This document shows positions 1-7,711 of a stretch of 64,000 bases of DNA, piece after piece (position 1 is the stretch's first letter; each line of letters starts with the position of its first letter). Both the position numbers and the translations under genes were made by a program. The notes under the pieces are model-generated. The model ran no database searches and was not told the origin of the DNA. It saw nothing but the letters and a program-made list of their open reading frames with translations. The stretch is from assembly GCF_902498785.1 (NCBI RefSeq), contig NZ_LR701494.1, positions 679,021 to 743,020 of the forward strand, given 5' to 3'. This DNA comes from Sphingomonas sp. EC-HK361. Lineage in GTDB: Bacteria; Pseudomonadota; Alphaproteobacteria; Sphingomonadales; Sphingomonadaceae.

Positions 1-1
1 C

Positions 2-754
2 GACGTCATCCGCCTGACCAACAATCCCTGGGTGATCCGCCAGTCGCTGATCCCCGAGCGGCTGGGCGCCGACATCTACACCGTCATCAACGATTTCGGC
101 GCGGTGGGCCATGCCGTCGCGCAGTTGCCGGTGGAGGATTTCGACCATCTCTGCGGCCCCGACACGCCGCTCCCGGTCGAGGGTGTGACGACCGTGTGCG
201 GCCCCGGCACGGGGCTTGGCGTCGCGCAGGTCTTCAAGACGCCGGACCGCTATTACGTCCTGCCGACCGAGGGGGGCCATGTCGATTTCGCCCCGCTCGA
301 CGGGATCGAGGACGCGATCCTCAAGCGGCTGCGCAAGACCTTCACCCGCGTCTCGACCGAGCGCGTCTGCGCCGGGCCGGCGATCGTCGCGATCTACGAA
401 ACGCTCGCCGAGCTCGAAGGGCGCGCCGTCCACAGCCGTGACGACAAGACGATCTGGGCCGAGGCGCTGGACGGCACCGATTCGATCGCGCTCGCCGCGC
501 TCGATCGCTTCTGCCTGACGCTCGGTGCCGCCGCGGGTGATCTCGCGCTCGCGCACGGCGCGAAGGGCGTTGTCATCGCGGGCGGCCTGGGCCTGCGCAT
601 CAAGCACAAGCTGCTGCGATCGGGCTTCGACCAGCGCTTCATCGCCAAGGGCCGCTTTCAGTCGCTGATGGCGTCGCTCCCGGTCAAGCTCATCACCCAT
701 CCCCAGCCCGGCCTGTTCGGCGCCGCGGCCGCCTTTGCGCAGGAACATAGCTGA
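2..754 (+). CDS. glk: Glucokinase, C-terminal part (5' end outside window)
   Basis: The frame is open to the left edge, so the first part of the gene is missing and about 250 codons are visible. The product should phosphorylate glucose to glucose 6-phosphate in the cytoplasm and feed the Entner-Doudoroff route. The visible part holds LTNNPWVI and INDFGAVGHAV (glucose-binding region), CGPGTGLGVAQVF (phosphate-loop glycines) and a late VIAGGLGLRIK segment, all typical of bacterial glucokinases of the Glk family. Its stop overlaps the eda start by one base (TGATG at 752-756), so the two genes are probably translationally coupled. In sphingomonads zwf and edd usually lie upstream; this cannot be seen here. 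Confidence 0.9.
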   Translation, partial: DVIRLTNNPWVIRQSLIPERLGADIYTVINDFGAVGHAVAQLPVEDFDHLCGPDTPLPVEGVTTVCGPGTGLGVAQVFKTPDRYYVLPTEGGHVDFAPLDGIEDAILKRLRKTFTRVSTERVCAGPAIVAIYETLAELEGRAVHSRDDKTIWAEALDGTDSIALAALDRFCLTLGAAAGDLALAHGAKGVVIAGGLGLRIKHKLLRSGFDQRFIAKGRFQSLMASLPVKLITHPQPGLFGAAAAFAQEHS

Positions 755-1365
755 TGCCCGATATCGAAACGATCATGCGGACAAGCGCGGTGATCCCGGT
801 CCTCGTCATCGACGACGCCGCGACCGCAAGGCCGCTCGCCGAAGCGCTCGTCGCGGGCGGTCTGCGCGTCCTAGAAGTCACGTTGCGCACCCCCGCCGCG
901 CTCGACGCCATCCGCGAGATGAAGCAGGTCCCCCGCGCGATCGTCGGCGCGGGCACGGTCGTCTCGACCGATCAGTTCGCGCAGGTCATGGACGCGGGCG
1001 CGGAGTTCATCGTCTCGCCCGGCCTGACCGATCGCCTCGCCGATCCGATCATCGCGAGCGGTGTGCCCTACCTCCCCGGCATCGCGACCGCGGGTGACAT
1101 CATGCGCGGGCTCGACCTGGGCCTGACGCACTTCAAGTTTTTTCCGGCGGAAACTTCTGGCGGGATCAAGGCGCTGAAGGCCCTCGCCGCGCCGTTCTAT
1201 CAATGTCGCTTTTGTCCAACCGGCGGCATCACCGAAACGTCGGCACCCGAGTGGCTAGCGTTCGAAAAGGTGCTGTGCGTCGGCGGCAGCTGGGCGACCC
1301 CCGCAGGCGCGTCGATGGCTGATGTGGAAGCGAAGGCGCGGGCTGCAAGCGCAATTCATAGGTAA
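754..1365 (+). CDS. eda: 2-dehydro-3-deoxyphosphogluconate aldolase (KDPG aldolase)
   Basis: A 203-residue class I aldolase that cleaves KDPG to pyruvate and glyceraldehyde 3-phosphate, the last specific step of the Entner-Doudoroff pathway. The Schiff-base lysine is K128 in HFKFFPAE, the catalytic glutamate is E41 in LEVTLRT, and the phosphate-binding segments VGAGTVVS and FCPTGGIT are present. Length and motifs match the E. coli Eda family throughout. The start codon overlaps the glk stop. A pair of GC-rich hairpins follows within 10 bases and probably ends the transcript. Confidence 0.96.
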   Translation: MPDIETIMRTSAVIPVLVIDDAATARPLAEALVAGGLRVLEVTLRTPAALDAIREMKQVPRAIVGAGTVVSTDQFAQVMDAGAEFIVSPGLTDRLADPIIASGVPYLPGIATAGDIMRGLDLGLTHFKFFPAETSGGIKALKALAAPFYQCRFCPTGGITETSAPEWLAFEKVLCVGGSWATPAGASMADVEAKARAASAIHR

Positions 1366-1370
1366 TATGT

Positions 1371-1418
1371 GTCCCCGCGAAGGCGGGGACCCAGTCTGGG
1401 CTCCCGCCTTCGCGGGAG
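1371..1418. repeat. Double palindrome of CCCGCGAAGGCGGG type
   Basis: Two perfect hairpins stand side by side: GTCCCCGC-GAAG-GCGGGGAC (1371-1390) and CTCCCGC-CTTC-GCGGGAG (1401-1418). The two units are also inverted copies of each other. This matches a dispersed intergenic palindrome commonly seen in sphingomonad genomes. It lies between the convergent eda and mltG genes, so it may act as a bidirectional transcription stop, although neither side has a clear T run. Confidence 0.7.
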
Positions 1419-1425
1419 CACGTCT

Positions 1426-2394
1426 CTACATCTCGCCGCGCGCATGGCGGATCGCATACCATTTCGCGACATTGGCATTATGCTCTTCCAGCGTGTCCGC
1501 GAACACATGCCCGCCCGTTCCGTCAGCGACGAAATACAGCGCCTTCGTGTCCGCCGGATCGAGCACCGCGTCGATCGATGCCTTGCCCGGGTTCGCGATC
1601 GGCCCGACCGGCAGGCCGGGGCTTGCATAGGTGTTGTAGCCGTTCTTCGCCTTCAGCTCCGATTCCAGGATGCGCCGCCCAAGCGGACGCCCCTTGGTGA
1701 TCGGATAGATGACGGTCGGGTCGGCCTGCAGCGGCATGCCGAGGCGCAGGCGGTTGCCATAGACGCCCGCGACCGTCCGCCGCTCGGACGGTTTGCCCGT
1801 CTCCTTCTCGACGATCGAGGCGAGCGTGATGGCCTCTTCGGGCGTCTTTACCGCGATATCGGCTTTGCGCTTCTTCCACGCCGCGGCGAGATAGTCGCGC
1901 ATCGCTTTCTGCATCCGCAACACCACCGAAATTCGCGTGTCACCACGCTCATAGGCATAGCTGTCGGGCAGTACCGACCCCTCACGCGGCACATCGACGC
2001 TGCCGACCAGCCCGTCCGCGCGCAGCAGCGCATCATGGACGATCACCGAAGGCAGCCCCTCCGGCACCACGACGAACCGCTGGCGGACCTTCCCCGCCTG
2101 AAGCAGGTTCAGAACCTCCGACTTGCTGGCGGACGGCGGCAGGGCATATTCGCCGGCACGAATCGACTTGTTGTTACCGAATACGCGAGCATAGGCGCGG
2201 AAACGGAACGCAGAATCGATCGCGCCCGCCTTTTCCAGCTCGGCCGCCGCCCGCGACAGCGTCGCTCCGCGCGGGATCTGGACGGTCAGCGCGCTGTTCG
2301 AGGGCCCCGCCCCGCGCCAGTCCTGCGCGATCAGAAACGCCGCGACGATCCCGAGCAGGCCAAGCAGCAGGCCGAAGCAGCCGAGCGGTCTCAT
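1426..2394 (-). CDS. mltG: Endolytic peptidoglycan transglycosylase MltG (YceG family)
   Basis: A 322-residue inner-membrane protein that cuts nascent glycan strands and is thought to set their length. It has one N-terminal membrane helix (about residues 4-23), a LysM-like segment (about 35-105) and the YceG catalytic domain, with the catalytic glutamate in LASIVEKETG (E196 region) and the conserved LQADPTVIYPITKG. The open frame runs upstream to 2499, but those codons read through an intergenic repeat, so the ATG at 2394 directly before the membrane helix is the better start. It is the last gene downstream of fabF, a common bacterial arrangement (acpP-fabF-mltG). Confidence 0.93.
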   Translation of the reverse strand: MRPLGCFGLLLGLLGIVAAFLIAQDWRGAGPSNSALTVQIPRGATLSRAAAELEKAGAIDSAFRFRAYARVFGNNKSIRAGEYALPPSASKSEVLNLLQAGKVRQRFVVVPEGLPSVIVHDALLRADGLVGSVDVPREGSVLPDSYAYERGDTRISVVLRMQKAMRDYLAAAWKKRKADIAVKTPEEAITLASIVEKETGKPSERRTVAGVYGNRLRLGMPLQADPTVIYPITKGRPLGRRILESELKAKNGYNTYASPGLPVGPIANPGKASIDAVLDPADTKALYFVADGTGGHVFADTLEEHNANVAKWYAIRHARGEM

Positions 2395-2406
2395 CGCGTC
2401 ATTCCC

Positions 2407-2475
2407 CGTTCGTGCTGAGCGCAGTCGAAGCACCTGACGAAGCGCATGGCCTTCGACTTCGCTCAGGCCGAACGG
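2407..2475. repeat. Inverted repeat of the TTCGxGCTGAGC...CTTCGAC family, copy 1
   Basis: The left arm (2408-2430, containing GTGCTGAGCGCAGTCGAAG) and right arm (2450-2475, containing CTTCGACTTCGCTCAGGC) are imperfect inverted copies. Four more copies of this family occur at 23460, 29934, 46155 and 48588. It sits between fabF and mltG inside the operon and could lower read-through into mltG. Confidence 0.75.
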
Positions 2476-2505
2476 CGCATTGGGCCAGGAAAATAGCAAG
2501 CCATA

Positions 2506-3765
2506 TCAGACCGCCTTCATCACGAGCGAGGCGTTGGTGCCGCCGAAGCCGAACGAGTTGTTGAGCACCGCGCGCACCTGCCGCTTCTTGGCGGTATGCG
2601 GCACCAGATCGACGCCGACGCAATTGTCGCTCGGATTGTCGAGATTGAGCGTCGGCGGGACGATCTGGTCGCGCATCGCCAGGATGCAGAAGATGCTCTC
2701 CACGGCGCCCGCGCCGCCCAGCAGATGGCCGATCGCCGATTTGGTCGAGGACATCGACACGCCGCCCAGCGCATCGCCGAACAGCCGCCTTACCGCGCCG
2801 AGTTCCAGTTCGTCGCCCAGCGGCGTCGAGGTGCCGTGCGCGTTGATGTAATCGATATCCTCGAGCGAAAGGCCCGACTTGCGCATCGCCATTTCCATCG
2901 ACCGGAACGCCCCGGAGCCTTCCGGATGCGGCGCCGTCACATGATAGGCGTCGCCGGACAGGCCGTAGCCGATGACCTCGGCGTAAATCTTCGCGCCGCG
3001 CGCCCTGGCGTGCTCATATTCCTCGAGGCAGACGACGCCGGCGCCCTCACCCATCACGAAGCCGTCGCGGTCCTTGTCATAGGGCCGGCTGGCACGCGTC
3101 GGATCGTCGCGAAAGCCGGTGGAAAGCGCGCGCGCCTGACCGAAGCCGGCGATCCCGATGGGGCAGATCGCGCTTTCCGCGCCCCCGGCGAGCATGACAT
3201 CGGCATCGTCCATCGCGATCATCCGCGCCGCGTCGCCGATCGAATGCGCGCCGGTCGAACAGGCGGTAACGACGGCGTGGTTCGGTCCCATCAGGCCGTA
3301 TTTGATCGAGACCTGCCCCGAAATGAGGTTGATGAGGCGTCCATGCACGAAATGCGGGCTGACCCGCTTCGGCCCCTTTTCAGCGAGGACGAGCGACTCG
3401 CTTTCGATCCCCGGCAGCCCGCCGATCCCCGATCCGATCGAACAGCCGGCGCGCAGGCGCTCCGCTTCGCTCATGTCGGTCAGGCCCGCATCCTCGAGCG
3501 CCTGGCCGGCGGCGTCGATGCCATAGACGATGAACGGATCGACCTGGCGCTGAATCTTGTGGTCGACACGCTTGCCGGCGTCGAACCCGAATTCATGGTC
3601 AGCGGGCTTCACCTCGCAGGCATAGTTGGTCTGGAAATCCGTCGCATCGAAACGGGTGATCGTCGCCGCGCCCGATTTGCTCGCGATGATGTTCGCCCAG
3701 GCCGTTTCCACATCCGCGCCCAGCGGCGTGACAAGCCCCAATCCGGTTACGACGACACGCCGCAT
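2506..3765 (-). CDS. fabF: 3-oxoacyl-ACP synthase II (beta-ketoacyl-ACP synthase)
   Basis: A 419-residue condensing enzyme that extends acyl-ACP with malonyl-ACP in fatty acid synthesis. The catalytic Cys-His-His triad is visible: C169 in TACSTGAHS, H310 in NAHGTSTPLGD and H347 in KSAIGHLLGG, with K342 also in place. The start at 3765 gives the canonical MRRVVVTGLG; a longer frame to 3834 would add unrelated residues read from the acpP-fabF spacer. acpP lies immediately upstream with a terminator-like hairpin in between, and mltG follows. Confidence 0.97.
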   Translation of the reverse strand: MRRVVVTGLGLVTPLGADVETAWANIIASKSGAATITRFDATDFQTNYACEVKPADHEFGFDAGKRVDHKIQRQVDPFIVYGIDAAGQALEDAGLTDMSEAERLRAGCSIGSGIGGLPGIESESLVLAEKGPKRVSPHFVHGRLINLISGQVSIKYGLMGPNHAVVTACSTGAHSIGDAARMIAMDDADVMLAGGAESAICPIGIAGFGQARALSTGFRDDPTRASRPYDKDRDGFVMGEGAGVVCLEEYEHARARGAKIYAEVIGYGLSGDAYHVTAPHPEGSGAFRSMEMAMRKSGLSLEDIDYINAHGTSTPLGDELELGAVRRLFGDALGGVSMSSTKSAIGHLLGGAGAVESIFCILAMRDQIVPPTLNLDNPSDNCVGVDLVPHTAKKRQVRAVLNNSFGFGGTNASLVMKAV

Positions 3766-3783
3766 GGCAACTCCAATCCTTGT

Positions 3784-3830
3784 CCAAAACGAAACGGCTC
3801 CCCGCCCTCTAGCCGGGGACGGGGAGCCGC
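3784..3830 (-). terminator. Terminator-like attenuator between acpP and fabF
   Basis: A perfect 10-bp stem (CGGCTCCCCG at 3795-3804 with CGGGGAGCCG at 3820-3829) is followed, reading along the minus strand, by TTTCGTTTT. This is an intrinsic-terminator shape placed after acpP and before fabF on the same strand. A plausible role, inferred only, is partial termination, giving more acpP than fabF mRNA. Confidence 0.6.
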
Positions 3831-3861
3831 TCAAATCCGGCCCGATGTGGGACGTGGGGGC

Positions 3862-4098
3862 TTAGCCCTTGTGCTCGTCGATATAGGTGATCGCGTCCTT
3901 GACGGTCGCGATCTTCTCCGCGGCATCATCGGGGATCTCGACGCCGAATTCCTCCTCGAACGCCATCACCAGTTCGACGATATCGAGGCTGTCCGCGCCC
4001 AGATCGTCGATGAAGCTCGCATCTTCGGTCACCTTGTCGGCTTCGACGCCGAGGTGCTCGACGACGATCTTCTTCACGCGGTCGGCGGTCTCGCTCAT
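3862..4098 (-). CDS. acpP: Acyl carrier protein
   Basis: A 78-residue acidic carrier protein that holds growing acyl chains on a 4'-phosphopantetheine arm. The attachment serine is S37 in [12 protein letters not shown], and the four-helix pattern with an acidic recognition helix ([15 protein letters not shown]) is complete. It lies between fabG and fabF in the fatty-acid operon, the usual order in proteobacteria. The hairpin downstream would help keep ACP in excess over the enzymes it serves. Confidence 0.98.
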   Translation of the reverse strand: MSETADRVKKIVVEHLGVEADKVTEDASFIDDLGADSLDIVELVMAFEEEFGVEIPDDAAEKIATVKDAITYIDEHKG

Positions 4099-4175
4099 AA
4101 CATTCCCTCTTCACGTTGGGGGGTTTTGGGTAATTCCTGAACGCACGTAGAACGCGTGACGCAGGGGCGCAAGTA

Positions 4176-4919
4176 TCAGATCATCGCCATCCCGCCGTTC
4201 ACATGCACGGTCTGCCCGGTGACGTATCCGGCTTCACGGCTGGCGAGATAGACGACCGCGGCGGCGATGTCCTCGCCCTCACCCAGCCGCCCGGCGGGAA
4301 TGCGGGAGGTGAGCGCGGTCTTCTGCGCATCGGGCAGCGCGTCGGTCATCGGCGAGGTGATGAACCCCGGCGCGACGCAGTTCACCGTGATGTTCCGGCT
4401 GGCGAGCTCCTGCGCGATCGCCTTCGACATGCCGACCAGCCCGGCCTTGGATGCGGCGTAATTGGCCTGCCCCGGATTGCCCGTCGCGCCGACGACCGAG
4501 GTGATCGAGACGATCCGCCCGAACCGCGCCTTCATCATCGGTTTGGCCGCGGCGCGAATCAGGCGGAAGGCAGCTTCCAGGTTGACGCGGATTACCTGAT
4601 CCCATTCCTCGTCCTTCATCCGCATCGTCAGATTGTCGCGGGTGACGCCGGCATTGTTGACCAGGATATCCAGCTTGCCGCCGAGCGCATCGACCGCGCG
4701 CGGCACAAGCCCGTCCACCGCCGCGGCATCCGAAAGGTCGCAGGCGAGTGCGACATGATCGCCACCAAGGCTGGCGCAGAACGCATCGAGCTTCGCCGCA
4801 TTCGAACCCGAAACCGCCAACCGCGCACCCTGCGCCGCAAGCCCCCTGGCGATCGACGAACCGATGCCCCCAGATGCGCCGGTCACCAGCGCGGTCATGC
4901 CTGTCAGGTCGAACATCAT
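4176..4919 (-). CDS. fabG: 3-oxoacyl-ACP reductase
   Basis: A 247-residue short-chain dehydrogenase that reduces 3-oxoacyl-ACP with NADPH. The nucleotide loop TGASGGIG is at residues 14-20, NNAG at 88-91, and the catalytic Ser-Tyr-Lys set is S141, Y154 and K158 in SVVGATGNPGQANYAASK. Two adjacent ATG codons (4919 and 4916) are possible starts; a Shine-Dalgarno AAGGA lies just upstream, inside the 3' end of the preceding GxxExxY gene. That gene's TGA overlaps the first fabG ATG (ATGA), so fabG is probably coupled to a gene that is not normally part of this operon. Confidence 0.96.
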   Translation of the reverse strand: MMFDLTGMTALVTGASGGIGSSIARGLAAQGARLAVSGSNAAKLDAFCASLGGDHVALACDLSDAAAVDGLVPRAVDALGGKLDILVNNAGVTRDNLTMRMKDEEWDQVIRVNLEAAFRLIRAAAKPMMKARFGRIVSITSVVGATGNPGQANYAASKAGLVGMSKAIAQELASRNITVNCVAPGFITSPMTDALPDAQKTALTSRIPAGRLGEGEDIAAAVVYLASREAGYVTGQTVHVNGGMAMI

Positions 4920-5350
4920 ATTTTCCTTGGAATTTTTTCGCGCAGAGACGCGGAGGACGCAGAGGGAGTGTAGTCATTGACCAGGCGACGGAGACCTTCC
5001 TTGAGCGTCGCGCCACCGAAATTGATTAGCAGCCCAACGGGCTGCTTGGTTAAACGGAGGTAGGTCAGCAACTGCTTGGCGTGCACCGCCGTCAGGCGCT
5101 CCACCGATTTGATTTCCACCAGCAATCGATCATCGATCAACAAATCGATACGAAAAGCGGCCTCAAAGCGTAACCCGTCAAATTCGATATCGATTGGCCG
5201 CTGCCTGACGACGGTGTAGCCCATCTGTGCCAATCTGGCCGCCAGAACCGTTTCATAAACGCTTTCGAGTAGCCCGGGGCCAAGATCGCGGTGAAGGCGC
5301 AGTGCAACATCGACGACATCACCGCTGATCTCATCAATATTCTTCACCAT
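4916..5350 (-). CDS. GxxExxY family protein (PD-(D/E)XK nuclease-like)
   Basis: A 144-residue protein with the family signature G26-L-L-E29-S-V-Y32 and a nuclease-like core D69 ... E79-I-K81. This family is widespread, erratically distributed and of unknown function; nuclease activity is inferred from the fold. It is placed between fabD and fabG on the same strand. Its GC by hand count is about 54 %, below the neighbours. It is flanked by 33-bp inverted repeats: the upstream arm ends in GGAGG and supplies the ribosome binding site, and the downstream arm encodes about residues 131-139. The stop overlaps the fabG start. A GTG one codon downstream (5347) has better spacing to GGAGG and could be the true start. 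A transferred gene cassette is likely. Confidence 0.85.
   Translation of the reverse strand: MVKNIDEISGDVVDVALRLHRDLGPGLLESVYETVLAARLAQMGYTVVRQRPIDIEFDGLRFEAAFRIDLLIDDRLLVEIKSVERLTAVHAKQLLTYLRLTKQPVGLLINFGGATLKEGLRRLVNDYTPSASSASLREKIPRKI
4933..4965. repeat. Inverted repeat arm, downstream side of the GxxExxY gene
   Basis: This 33-base arm (core TCGCGCAGAGACGCGGAG) matches the reverse complement of 5353-5385 at 28 of 33 positions. It lies inside the last codons of the GxxExxY gene, just before the fabG ribosome binding site. Together the arms bracket the gene like the ends of a small mobile cassette. Confidence 0.85.
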
Positions 5351-5352
5351 TT

Positions 5353-5385
5353 CCTCCGCGCTCTCCGCGTCTCCGCGCGAACAAA
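5353..5385. repeat. Inverted repeat arm, upstream side of the GxxExxY gene
   Basis: This is the partner arm of 4933-4965, lying between the fabD stop (5389) and the GxxExxY start (5350). Read on the minus strand it contains TTCGCGCGGAGACGCGGAG and ends in GGAGG, which sits at Shine-Dalgarno distance from the gene start. The repeat therefore doubles as a translation signal. Confidence 0.85.
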
Positions 5386-5388
5386 GTT

Positions 5389-6324
5389 CTAAATGACTCT
5401 CACCAGCGCCTCGATATCGTCCATCGACACCACGCTCGTTGCTGTCACGTCCGGCGCGATGCGCTTTACCATGGGACTGAGCACCTTGCCGCCGAACTCG
5501 ACGAAATCGTGCACCCCGGCCGCTTCCATCGCCAGCACCGATTCGCGCCAGCGGACCATGCCGGTCACCTGCTCGACCAGCAGCGCGCGGATCGTGTCGG
5601 GGTCGGCGACGGGGGCCGCGGTGACGTTCGCGTAGACCGGGACGAGCGGCGCGGAGATCCGCGCGTCGGCCAGCGCCGCTCCCATCGCCTCGGCGGCGGG
5701 CTGCATCAACGGGCAGTGGAACGGCGCCGACACCGGCAGCGCGATCGCCCGCTTGGCACCGTGATCCTTGGCGATGGCGATGGCGCGGTCGATCGCGCCC
5801 CTGTGCCCGGAGAGGACGACCTGCGACGGATCATTGTCGTTGGCGACGGTGCAGACCTCGCCCTCGGCCGCAGCATCGGCAATCACCTGCGCCTTGGCAA
5901 GATCGGCACCGAGCAACGCCGCCATCGCCCCGACGCCCACCGGCACCGCCGCCTGCATCGCCTGCCCGCGCAGCTTCAGCAGCGTCGCCGTCGTCGCAAG
6001 GTCGATCGCGCCGGCTGCGCACAGGGCCGTATACTCGCCCAGGCTGTGCCCGGCCACGAAGTCCGCCTTGTCGGCAAGGCGTATCCCGCCCTCCCGTTCC
6101 GCCACACGCAGCGTCGCGATGGCATTCGCCATGATCGCGGGCTGCGCGTTCTCGGTCAGCATCAGATCTTCGGACGGGCCATCCCACATCAGGCGCGAGA
6201 GCGACTGGCCGAGCGCTTCGTCGACCTCCTGAAACACCTCGCGAGCGACAGCGGAGGCATCGGCCAGGGCCTTGCCCATGCCGACCGACTGGCTTCCCTG
6301 CCCCGGGAACATGAAGGCGCGCAT
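5389..6324 (-). CDS. fabD: Malonyl-CoA:ACP transacylase
   Basis: A 311-residue enzyme that moves malonyl from CoA to ACP and starts fatty acid elongation. The nucleophile is S94 in AGHSLGEYTAL, the histidine is H203 in APFHCPLM, and the N-terminal FPGQGSQ motif is intact. The start at 6324 has GAGAGG six bases upstream; an ATG two codons earlier touches the Shine-Dalgarno, and the frame to 6381 adds non-family residues. It is the first gene of the minus-strand fab operon and is divergent from the RcnB-like gene, so the operon promoter should lie in 6325-6496. Confidence 0.96.
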   Translation of the reverse strand: MRAFMFPGQGSQSVGMGKALADASAVAREVFQEVDEALGQSLSRLMWDGPSEDLMLTENAQPAIMANAIATLRVAEREGGIRLADKADFVAGHSLGEYTALCAAGAIDLATTATLLKLRGQAMQAAVPVGVGAMAALLGADLAKAQVIADAAAEGEVCTVANDNDPSQVVLSGHRGAIDRAIAIAKDHGAKRAIALPVSAPFHCPLMQPAAEAMGAALADARISAPLVPVYANVTAAPVADPDTIRALLVEQVTGMVRWRESVLAMEAAGVHDFVEFGGKVLSPMVKRIAPDVTATSVVSMDDIEALVRVI

Positions 6325-6496
6325 CGTCATCCTCTCGTCAAAACAGGTCGTCCGCGTAGAAAGCTGAACGCCGTTTCGCAAGCTGCGACACCTGGTGACA
6401 CTTTCGTCATGTTGCCGGGACGGGGCTGATACACCCGCCTCCTATCTCTTCATTCGACGCCGGGGACATCCGGCGCCCGACATGAGGAGACAAGTC

Positions 6497-6865
6497 ATGA
6501 AGAAGCTTATTCTGAGCGCGGTCGCCGCCGCCGTTATCGCCAGCCCGATGGCCGCAGCCCCCGCGATGGCCGCGCCGCAGCGCCACGAAACCATCGTGCG
6601 CCACCAGCCCGGCCGGACCGTGGTCGTCAAGAAGACCGTGCGCAAGGCGCCGGCGCGCGTAACCTATCGCCACTGGGCGAAGGGCCAGCGCTTCGATCGC
6701 CGCTATGCGCAGAACTACCGCGAGATCGACTATCGCCAGTACCGGGACCGTCGCCTCTATGCGCCGCCCCGGGGCTATCACTGGGTGCGGTCGGGCAATG
6801 ACGCGGTGCTCGTCGCGGTTGCCAGCGGGCTGATCGGTGCGGTCATCGGCGGCGCGCTCAACTAA
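6497..6865 (+). CDS. RcnB-family periplasmic protein
   Basis: A 122-residue exported protein. A clear signal peptide ([25 protein letters not shown]) is followed by a basic, Arg/Tyr-rich stretch and a C-terminal segment [32 protein letters not shown] typical of the RcnB family, in which one E. coli member affects nickel/cobalt export. Metal specificity cannot be read from this sequence. The start at 6497 follows GAGGAGACAAGTC. The gene stands alone, divergent from fabD, with hairpins 3' of it. Confidence 0.8.
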   Translation: MKKLILSAVAAAVIASPMAAAPAMAAPQRHETIVRHQPGRTVVVKKTVRKAPARVTYRHWAKGQRFDRRYAQNYREIDYRQYRDRRLYAPPRGYHWVRSGNDAVLVAVASGLIGAVIGGALN

Positions 6866-6885
6866 GGCTGCTTTCGGGCCAGCCA

Positions 6886-6917
6886 TTCCGGGCGGAAGCC
6901 TTGCCTTTCGCCCGGAA
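6886..6917 (+). other. Hairpin between the rcnB-like gene and rpsF
   Basis: A perfect 9-bp stem, TTCCGGGCG (6886-6894) with CGCCCGGAA (6909-6917), lies 20 bases after the rcnB-like stop. It has no T run, so it may be a Rho-dependent 3' end or part of the rpsF leader. The 184-base spacer holds no convincing gene. Confidence 0.4.
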
Positions 6918-7049
6918 ACCGCTAAGGAACCGCCATCGGGGTGGGAAGCGTCTGCTTCTCGCCTCGATGTGCTTTTGCACGAGACGACAGCCGGAGGGGC
7001 GCATCGCATGGGGCGGGCGTCAGCGATCGGCCAAGACGAAGGACAAGAC

Positions 7050-7475
7050 ATGGCTCTTTACGAGCACGTGTTCCTTGCGCGCCAGGATCTGGCACAGGCG
7101 CAGGTGGACGCGCTGGCGGAAGCCGCCACCAAGATCGTTCAGGATCACAAGGGCAAGGTCGTCAAGACCGAGACCTGGGGCCTGCGCAGCCTCGCGTACA
7201 AGATCGCGAAGAACCGCAAGGCGCATTATGTGATGCTCGAAATCGACGCCCCCGGCGATGTGGTTGCCGAGCTGGAGCGCCAGACGTCGATCAACGAAGA
7301 CGTCATCCGCTACATGACCGTCCGCGTCGATGCGCTCGAAGAGGGGCCTACCGTGATGATGCGCAAGCAGGAGCGCGACCGTGAGCGCCGCGGCGACCGT
7401 GAAGGTGGGCGCGAGGGTCGTCCCGATCGTGGCGACCGCCCCGATCGTGGCTCGCGTCGTGAGGAGATGAACTGA
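7050..7475 (+). CDS. rpsF: 30S ribosomal protein S6
   Basis: A 141-residue S6 that pairs with S18 on the small subunit platform. The family core [14 protein letters not shown] ... [18 protein letters not shown] is intact. Residues from about 105 form a charged Arg/Asp/Glu/Gly-rich tail, longer than the E. coli tail but usual in alphaproteobacteria. The upstream frame extension to 6837 lacks homology. The order rpsF-rpsR-rplI is conserved, and the stop overlaps the rpsR start by one base (TGATG). Confidence 0.97.
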   Translation: MALYEHVFLARQDLAQAQVDALAEAATKIVQDHKGKVVKTETWGLRSLAYKIAKNRKAHYVMLEIDAPGDVVAELERQTSINEDVIRYMTVRVDALEEGPTVMMRKQERDRERRGDREGGREGRPDRGDRPDRGSRREEMN

Positions 7476-7699
7476 TGGCCCGCCCGTTTTTCCGTCGCCG
7501 CAAGAGCTGCCCCTTCTCCGCGAAGGACGCGCCCCGGATCGACTACAAGGACGTCCGCCTGCTGCAGGGCTTCGTGTCCGAGCGTGGCAAGATCGTGCCC
7601 AGCCGCATCACCTCGGTGAGCGCAAAGAAGCAGCGCGAACTCGCTCAGGCGATCAAGCGCGCCCGCCATCTGGGCCTGCTGCCCTATGTCGTTAAGTAA
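7475..7699 (+). CDS. rpsR: 30S ribosomal protein S18
   Basis: A 74-residue basic protein that binds S6 and 16S rRNA. The conserved [19 protein letters not shown] and [29 protein letters not shown] segments cover nearly the whole protein. It starts on the last base of the rpsF stop with AGGAG upstream inside rpsF, so it is translationally coupled. Confidence 0.98.
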   Translation: MARPFFRRRKSCPFSAKDAPRIDYKDVRLLQGFVSERGKIVPSRITSVSAKKQRELAQAIKRARHLGLLPYVVK

Positions 7700-7711
7700 G
7701 GAGTAGCAGAC

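Noticed and set aside
2395-2499. N-terminal extension of mltG
   Set aside because: The extra 35 codons are a translation of an intergenic inverted repeat and precede the true membrane-helix start.
2596-4140. 514-codon open frame on the plus strand across fabF and acpP
   Set aside because: It is a high-GC antisense shadow: fabF and acpP on the other strand have complete catalytic motifs, and this translation is Arg/His-rich without any family pattern.
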